From Gordonia hongkongensis (GTDB taxonomy: Bacteria > Actinomycetota > Actinomycetes > Mycobacteriales > Mycobacteriaceae), in assembly GCF_023078355.1 (NCBI RefSeq), contig NZ_CP095552.1, positions 4,464,001 to 4,528,000 of the forward strand: a DNA stretch of 64,000 bases, given 5' to 3'. This document shows, one piece after another, positions 59,150-64,000 of this stretch. A model generated the notes under the pieces. That model ran no database searches, was not told the DNA's origin, and was given only the letters and a program-made list of their open reading frames with translations. The number at the start of each line of letters is the position of its first letter. Position 1 is the stretch's first letter. The translations under genes and the position numbers were made by a program.

Positions 59150-59983
59150 CTAGGCTGACGGCGATGCGGTGGGACGTTCACGGACGGTGCGCTTCTCGAT
59201 CCCCTTGCGCGCGACCTGTTCCGGCGCGAGTTCGACGATCCGCTGCACGAAGATGCCGGGCAGATGGATCTCGTCGGGTCCGAGCTCGCCGACCTCGACC
59301 ACCTTCTCCGCCTCGACGATGGTGATGCGCCCGGCCATCGCCGCCGGCGGATTGAAATTGCGTGCGGCAGCATGAAATCGGCAGTTGCCATCCGTGTCGA
59401 CGACGGCGGCCCGGATGAGTGCGTAGTCGGTGACGATCGACTCCTCGAGGACCATCTCCCGACCGTGAAAGGTCCGAACCTCCTTGGGCGGGGACGCCTC
59501 CGCGATGGTGCCGTCGGAGTGGTAGCGCCAGGGCAGTCCGCCTTCGGCGACAAGCGTGCCGACACCGGTGGGGGTGAAGAACGCCCCGATCCCGCTTCCG
59601 CCGGCGCGCATGCGTTCGGCGAGGGTGCCCTGAGGGGTGAGTTCGACGGTGACCTCGCCGGACAGGAACTGGCGGCCGAACTCCTTGTTCTCACCGATGT
59701 AGGACGCGACGACCCGATCGATGCGCCGGGCCTCCAGCAGCAGACCCAGACCCGCACCGTCGGCTCCGCAGTTGTTGGAGACGATGGTCAGGTTCGCCGC
59801 CCCCTGCTCGAGGAGCGCGTCGATCAGGAAGCCGGGGATGCCGGCCAGCCCGAAGCCGCCGACCGCGATGCTCGCACCGTCGGGGATGTCGGCGACCGCC
59901 TCGGCGGCCGACGCCGCGAGTTTGGTCGGGCCGCCGGGACGGTCGACGACCGTCGTCGTGGCCGCACTGTCGCGAGTGCTCAT
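59150..59983 (-). CDS. pcaI: 3-oxoadipate CoA-transferase subunit A PcaI
   Basis: 277 residues. SIAVGGFGLAGIPGFLIDAL near the N-terminus and VSNNCGADGAGLGLLL, ELTPQGTLAERMRAGGSGIGAFFTPTGVGT are diagnostic of the A subunit. Its start overlaps the pcaD stop (ATGA) and pcaJ follows after 10 bp. Confidence 0.93.
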   Translation of the reverse strand: MSTRDSAATTTVVDRPGGPTKLAASAAEAVADIPDGASIAVGGFGLAGIPGFLIDALLEQGAANLTIVSNNCGADGAGLGLLLEARRIDRVVASYIGENKEFGRQFLSGEVTVELTPQGTLAERMRAGGSGIGAFFTPTGVGTLVAEGGLPWRYHSDGTIAEASPPKEVRTFHGREMVLEESIVTDYALIRAAVVDTDGNCRFHAAARNFNPPAAMAGRITIVEAEKVVEVGELGPDEIHLPGIFVQRIVELAPEQVARKGIEKRTVRERPTASPSA

Positions 59984-60747
59984 TGCTGCTCCAGGTGTTC
60001 GATGAGTGCGGGAGTGATGGTGTCGACTTGTTCCGCGTTGGCCAGGTGGGCCGAGTCCGGGACCACCAGCAGGCGGCCGTTCGGCACGGCATCGACGATG
60101 ACGCGCAACAGATCCGGCGGTGTCGCCGGGTCATCGGCACCGGCGATCGCCAGTGTGGGCGCGATGATCGACGACAGGTCGGATCGCTGATCCATGGCGG
60201 AGATCGCCTCGCAGCAGGCCGCGTATCCCTCGGCAGGAGTGGCGGCGACCATGGCCTCGAACTGCTGTCGGGCTTCGGTGTTCGCGGCGAGGTAGCCAGG
60301 AGTGAACCACCGCTGGACCACGGCCGCGGCGACCGCCGAGGTGCCGTCGGCGCGCACGAGTGCGGCACGGTCCGTCCAGCCCTGCGCCGGTGGCAGATAC
60401 GCCGCCGTGCACAGCAGGGCCAGCCGATCCACTCGTTCGGGATTGCGTGCGGCGACGCGCATCATGGTCATCCCGCCGAGCGACAGCCCGACGAGGTGTG
60501 CTCGTTCGATGTCGAAGCGGTCCAGCAGCGCGATGACGTCATCGGCCAACTCATCGATCGAGTACGGCCCCGGTGGCACCGGCGAATCGCCGTGCCCCCG
60601 GGTGTCATAGCGCACCACGCGGAATCGCTCTTCGAGCGCGGCGACCTGCGAATCCCACATCCGATGCGTCGAACCCAGCGAGTTGGACAGTACGACCGCC
60701 GGTCCGTCGGGACGTCCGGTGACGACGGCGTGCACCTGCGCGCTCAT
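59980..60747 (-). CDS. pcaD: 3-oxoadipate enol-lactonase PcaD
   Basis: 255-residue alpha/beta hydrolase from ATG 60747, overlapping pcaF (ATGA). LSNSLGSTHRMWD is the enol-lactonase opening; nucleophile GLSLGGMT, C-terminal Asp (GADDPATP) and His (DSAHLANAEQ). Hydrolyses enol-lactone to 3-oxoadipate. Not fused to PcaC, unlike PcaL of many actinobacteria. Confidence 0.92.
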   Translation of the reverse strand: MSAQVHAVVTGRPDGPAVVLSNSLGSTHRMWDSQVAALEERFRVVRYDTRGHGDSPVPPGPYSIDELADDVIALLDRFDIERAHLVGLSLGGMTMMRVAARNPERVDRLALLCTAAYLPPAQGWTDRAALVRADGTSAVAAAVVQRWFTPGYLAANTEARQQFEAMVAATPAEGYAACCEAISAMDQRSDLSSIIAPTLAIAGADDPATPPDLLRVIVDAVPNGRLLVVPDSAHLANAEQVDTITPALIEHLEQQ

Positions 60748-61982
60748 CGGGTCGCCTCGAAGATAGCGGCGAGTCCCTGTCCGCCGCCGATGCACATCGT
60801 CTCCAGGACGAATCGGGCGTCACGCCGGCGCGCTTCGTAGGCCGCGGTGGCGAGGATGCGGGCGCCGGTGGCTCCGATGGGATGACCCAGCGAGATCCCG
60901 GACCCGTTGGGGTTCAGTCGTTCATCGGTCGGGTCGACCTTCCACTCCGCCAGGCAGGCGAGCACCTGGGCAGCGAAGGCTTCGTTGAGTTCGATGAGGT
61001 CGATCTCGTCGAGCGTGAGGTCGGCGCGGTCGAGGGCGGCGGCGGTGGCCCCGACCGGGCCGATGCCCATGACCTCGGGCTCGCAACCGGTGACGGCCCA
61101 CGAACGCAGGGCGAGAAGGGGTTCCAGTCCGCGGCGCTCCGCCTCGGCGCGTGTGGTGACCACAGCCATGGCCGCACCGTCGTTCTGGCCCGAGGCGTTT
61201 CCGGCCGTGACCGTCGACTCGCCGTCGATCTTGAGCCTGATGGGACGCAGCGCTGCAAGCGATTCCGCAGTAGCGTCCGCTCGCGGGTGCTCATCGCGGT
61301 CGACGACGGTGTCGGGACGGCCACGTCGGCCCGGGATGGTGACGGGCACCAACTCGTCGGTGAAGCGGCCGCTGTCGTGCGCCGCGATCGCCCGTTCGTG
61401 GGATCGGGCCGCGAACTCGTCCTGCTCGGTCCGCGAGATGCCGTACCGCGCACGGAGATTCTCGGCGGTCTCGATCATCCCGCCCGGTACCGGGTGTGAC
61501 TCGCCGCCCGCGGTCAGACGCCCGCGGTCGAGGCGATCGCGGAGTTCCACGCCACCCTGCTTGATCCCCGACCGAAGACCCAGCGCGTAGTGCTCGACGG
61601 TCGACATCGACTCGGCGCCACCGGCGACGACGAGGCGCGCACCGCCGGTCGCGACCATCGACGCCCCGGTCAGGATCGCCTGTAACCCGGAACCGCAGCG
61701 ACGGTCGATCTGCATTCCGGGTACGCCGACTCCGAGACCGGCGTCCAGAGCCGCGATGCGACCGAGCGCCGGCGACTCACCGTTGGCATAGCCCTGCCCG
61801 AGGATCACGTCGTCGACATCACCCTCCTCGAGTCCGGTGCGCCGGACGAGTTCGCGAAGGAGGTCGGTGGCCAGTCGGGTGACGGGCACGGTCGACAGCG
61901 CCCCACCCATGCGCCCGACCGGGGTACGCAGTGGCGAACAGACAACGATGTCGGTACCCGCGTCCGTGGTGAGAGATGCCAT
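60744..61982 (-). CDS. pcaF: 3-oxoadipyl-CoA thiolase PcaF
   Basis: 412-residue thiolase with nucleophilic Cys in IDRRCGSGLQAI, His in LGHPIGATGARI and the second Cys in TMCIGGGQG. Cleaves 3-oxoadipyl-CoA to succinyl-CoA and acetyl-CoA. First gene of pcaFDIJ, divergent from a LysR gene. Confidence 0.93.
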   Translation of the reverse strand: MASLTTDAGTDIVVCSPLRTPVGRMGGALSTVPVTRLATDLLRELVRRTGLEEGDVDDVILGQGYANGESPALGRIAALDAGLGVGVPGMQIDRRCGSGLQAILTGASMVATGGARLVVAGGAESMSTVEHYALGLRSGIKQGGVELRDRLDRGRLTAGGESHPVPGGMIETAENLRARYGISRTEQDEFAARSHERAIAAHDSGRFTDELVPVTIPGRRGRPDTVVDRDEHPRADATAESLAALRPIRLKIDGESTVTAGNASGQNDGAAMAVVTTRAEAERRGLEPLLALRSWAVTGCEPEVMGIGPVGATAAALDRADLTLDEIDLIELNEAFAAQVLACLAEWKVDPTDERLNPNGSGISLGHPIGATGARILATAAYEARRRDARFVLETMCIGGGQGLAAIFEATR

Positions 61983-62035
61983 GAGTCCACCCTAGGAAGC
62001 AACAGCGATATGCAGAAGTATCCATATCCCGGCAT

Positions 62036-62056
62036 TTGATATGGAGCAGATATCAA
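62036..62056. promoter_or_regulatory. LysR operator between pcaF and the LysR gene
   Basis: TTGATAT-N7-ATATCAA, perfect 7-bp arms; a second AT-rich pair GATATG-N10-CATATC is at 62007-62028. Together they span most of the 91-bp divergent region. Confidence 0.6.
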
Positions 62057-62073
62057 CGCTCTAGACTGACTCC

Positions 62074-62961
62074 ATGGAACTGCGACACCTGCGCTACTTC
62101 CGCGCCGTCGCCGAGGAGCTGCACTTCGGCCGGGCCGCCGAGCGGCTCCACATGGCCCAGCCACCGCTGTCTCAGCAGATCCGCCAGCTGGAGGACGAGC
62201 TCGGTGTCGCACTGCTGGCCCGGTCGACGCGTCGTGTCGAGCTGACCCCGGCAGGTGCGGATTACCTGCAGCGAGCCGTCGCGATCCTGGACTCGGTCGA
62301 CGCCGCTGCACGACAGGCGCAACGGATCGCCGACGGGCGGCAGGGCAACCTCGCGATCGGGTGCGTGGGTTCGGCCACCTACTCGCTGTTGCCCGCGCTC
62401 GTGCGCGCACTGAGCGACGAACTGCCCGATGTGGACGTCCACGTTCGCGGCGAGATGCTGGCACCGGCCCAGATCGCCGCGCTCGAGTCCGGGGACATCG
62501 ACCTTGCCTTACTGCGCATGCCCATCAACACCACCGGACTGCGGGTCGAGTCGATCCGCAGCGACCGCCTCATCGTGGCACTGCCCCACGATCATCCGCT
62601 CGCCCACGGCGCATCGGATACGCCCGTCGACCTCGCGCTGTTGGGCGGCGACGACTTCATCGTGCACGCGGGCAGCGGGAAGTCGGTCATGCACGGGGTC
62701 CTGTCGGCGGCCGCCGGACGCGCGGGATTCGTCCCGCGCATCCGGCACGAGGTCGAGGAGACGTCGACGCTGGTGACACTCGTCGCCGCGGGGGTGGGGG
62801 TCGCCCTGGTCCCTGAACCCACCTCAGCGCTCGGTATACCCGGCGTCGTCTACCGCCCGCTCGACACCGACGACGAGGTCGAACTGGCCGTCGCGTTCCC
62901 CGACGGGCCCCAGTCCCCGCTCGTCGACCGGGTCCTGGCGGTGTTGCGCACACTCTCCTGA
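62074..62961 (+). CDS. LysR-family regulator of the pca operon
   Basis: 295 residues. N-terminal MELRHLRYFRAVAEELHFGRAAERLHMAQPPLSQQIRQLEDELGV helix-turn-helix and a LysR effector domain (FIVHAGSGKSV, LVPEPTSAL). Divergent from pcaFDIJ with only 91 bp between starts, so it likely controls that operon; the effector is not known. Confidence 0.88.
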   Translation: MELRHLRYFRAVAEELHFGRAAERLHMAQPPLSQQIRQLEDELGVALLARSTRRVELTPAGADYLQRAVAILDSVDAAARQAQRIADGRQGNLAIGCVGSATYSLLPALVRALSDELPDVDVHVRGEMLAPAQIAALESGDIDLALLRMPINTTGLRVESIRSDRLIVALPHDHPLAHGASDTPVDLALLGGDDFIVHAGSGKSVMHGVLSAAAGRAGFVPRIRHEVEETSTLVTLVAAGVGVALVPEPTSALGIPGVVYRPLDTDDEVELAVAFPDGPQSPLVDRVLAVLRTLS

Positions 62962-62965
62962 ACGC

Positions 62966-63039
62966 CGCAAACCCACCCCTTTTCGGTATATCCACCCACC
63001 ACACAGGGGGTGGAAACACCGAAAAGAGGTGGGTTTGCG
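62966..63039. terminator. Large bidirectional terminator hairpin
   Basis: Imperfect ~30-bp stem: CGCAAACCCACC...CTTTTCGGT pairs with ACCGAAAAG...GGTGGGTTTGCG, plus an inner CCACCC/GGGTGG pair. It fills the gap between the convergent LysR and enoyl-CoA hydratase genes. Confidence 0.8.
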
Positions 63040-63050
63040 AATGTCTCGGA

Positions 63051-63827
63051 TCAGCGGTGGGTGAAGTTCGGGTCCCGCTTCTCGACGAAGGCGGCCATGC
63101 CCTCGGTCTGGTCGTCGGTCGCGAACGTGGAGTAGAACAGCGCGCGCTCGGCGCGGACACCCTCGACGAGGCTCGACTCGAACGCGCGATTGACCGCGTC
63201 CTTGGCGGCGGCGGACGCGATCAGCGACTTCGAGGCGATGACCTCGGCGACCTCGATGGCGGCGGCGCGGCAGTCCTCCTTGGGAACGACGCGCGAGACG
63301 AGGCCGAGGCGTTCGGCCTCGTCGACCTTCATCTGGCGGCCGGTCAGCACCATGTCCATCGCCTTGGCCTTGCCCACGGCGCGGGTGAGACGCTGCGAGC
63401 CGCCGATCCCGGGGATGACGCCGAGGTTGATCTCGGGCTGACCGAAGACGGCGTTGTCGCCGGCGATGATGGTGTCGCACAGCATCGCGAGCTCGCAGCC
63501 GCCGCCGAGGGCGTAGCCGGTGACGGCGGCGATGATCGGCGTGCGAGCCCGCGACAGCTCATCCCAGGCACCGAAGAACTGCTCGTTGACCACGTCCGCG
63601 TAGGACTTCGACGACATCTCCTTGATGTCGGCACCCGCGGCGAACGCCTTTTCCGAGCCGGTGATCACGATGGCGCCGATCCCCTGGTCGACGTCGAACT
63701 CCCGGACGGCACCGACCACTTCGTTCATCAGCTCGGTGTTGAGGGCGTTCAGTGCCTTGGGGCGGTTGAGGGTGATGATGCCCACCCGGCCGCTGGTCTC
63801 GACGATGATGGTCTGGTGTTCGGTCAC
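63051..63827 (-). CDS. Enoyl-CoA hydratase (crotonase family, EchA8-like)
   Basis: 258 residues from GTG 63827. Crotonase oxyanion-hole motifs [11 protein letters not shown] and [12 protein letters not shown] with both catalytic Glu-type positions ([17 protein letters not shown]). Hydrates 2-enoyl-CoA in beta-oxidation. Followed upstream by another crotonase-family gene that runs off the window, suggesting a small fatty-acid or valine breakdown cluster. Confidence 0.93.
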   Translation of the reverse strand: MTEHQTIIVETSGRVGIITLNRPKALNALNTELMNEVVGAVREFDVDQGIGAIVITGSEKAFAAGADIKEMSSKSYADVVNEQFFGAWDELSRARTPIIAAVTGYALGGGCELAMLCDTIIAGDNAVFGQPEINLGVIPGIGGSQRLTRAVGKAKAMDMVLTGRQMKVDEAERLGLVSRVVPKEDCRAAAIEVAEVIASKSLIASAAAKDAVNRAFESSLVEGVRAERALFYSTFATDDQTEGMAAFVEKRDPNFTHR

Positions 63828-63897
63828 GGTCAGTCCTCTTTCGGTTCGGTGACGGGCGGGATGTTACGGGCTGACTCCCACCCGGGGAAGGTCTCGG

Positions 63898-64000
63898 TCA
63901 GACGGTCGGGAACGTGAGGTCGTCGGGCAGTGGCGCGAAGAAGGCGTCGACGGCGTCCCCGGAGAACGTGGCCCACTTCGGATCGCGGTCCTTGTCGATG
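63898..64000 (-). CDS. 3' end of a crotonase-family gene (3-hydroxyisobutyryl-CoA hydrolase-like)
   Basis: Only 33 codons are in the window: IDKDRDPKWATFSGD..., ending FFAPLPDDLTFPTV and a stop. The DKDRxPKW...FFAPL tail is typical of mycobacterial 3-hydroxyisobutyryl-CoA hydrolases. The gene continues beyond the right edge on the minus strand; 70 bp from the hydratase start. Confidence 0.65.
   Translation of the reverse strand, partial: IDKDRDPKWATFSGDAVDAFFAPLPDDLTFPTV

Overview
The window is high-GC DNA with dense, often overlapping genes, GTG starts and many Corynebacteriales hallmarks: a FurA-KatG pair, an antigen-85-type esterase, a DUF222/HNH protein, a fused FadE34-like acyl-CoA dehydrogenase, and catechol-branch aromatic catabolism with a LuxR-type BenR. 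It is most consistent with a Gordonia/Rhodococcus-type actinobacterial chromosome; the genus is inference.

Layout. 1-5.7 kb: membrane protein (partial), metallo-beta-lactamase-fold enzyme, CYTH-CHAD protein, a MurE-like ligase and a ferritin-like protein. 5.9-8.7 kb: furA-katG with a strong terminator. 8.7-14.9 kb: a one-module C-A-T-C peptide synthetase, a secreted mycolyltransferase-like esterase and a secreted cupin. 15.0-26.7 kb: a divergent locus controlled by an XRE-cupin regulator. One arm carries a phthalate-dioxygenase-type reductase and an amidohydrolase that has lost metal ligands. The other carries two more amidohydrolases, a complete ABC importer, an FAD oxidoreductase, a creatininase-family enzyme and a PdxH-like flavoprotein, nearly all with 1-4 bp overlaps. 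This looks like an uptake and breakdown pathway for an unidentified N-containing ring or amide. 26.8-30.1 kb: a TetR gene between an MpaB-DUF4334 fusion and an NTF2-like protein, with matching 18-bp operators. 30-38.9 kb: FMN reductase, TspO-like protein, DUF222/HNH, MFS permease, ADP-ribosylglycohydrolase, DUF389 and alkyl sulfatase. 38.9-40.7 kb: an intact IS1182-type element inserted in the stop codon of the sulfatase. 41-47.2 kb: acyl-CoA dehydrogenase, TauD-like dioxygenase, sulfurtransferase and metallophosphoesterase, separated by repeats.

47.3-62 kb is a complete benzoate-to-central-metabolism route. BenA, BenB and BenC oxidise benzoate to the cis-diol, BenD makes catechol, CatA opens the ring, CatB and CatC make the enol-lactone, PcaD hydrolyses it, PcaI/PcaJ activate 3-oxoadipate and PcaF cleaves it to succinyl-CoA and acetyl-CoA. 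catRBAC is divergent from benAB-benCD-benR; pcaFDIJ is divergent from a LysR gene. The striking point is that BenC and BenD are one 941-residue polypeptide joined through a low-complexity linker and a GntR-type FCD ligand-binding domain. No benzoate transporter and no protocatechuate-branch genes lie in the window. The right end holds an enoyl-CoA hydratase and the 3' tip of a second crotonase-family gene.

A family of GC-rich intergenic repeats with long hairpins recurs at many gene ends. No tRNA, rRNA or CRISPR array was seen.
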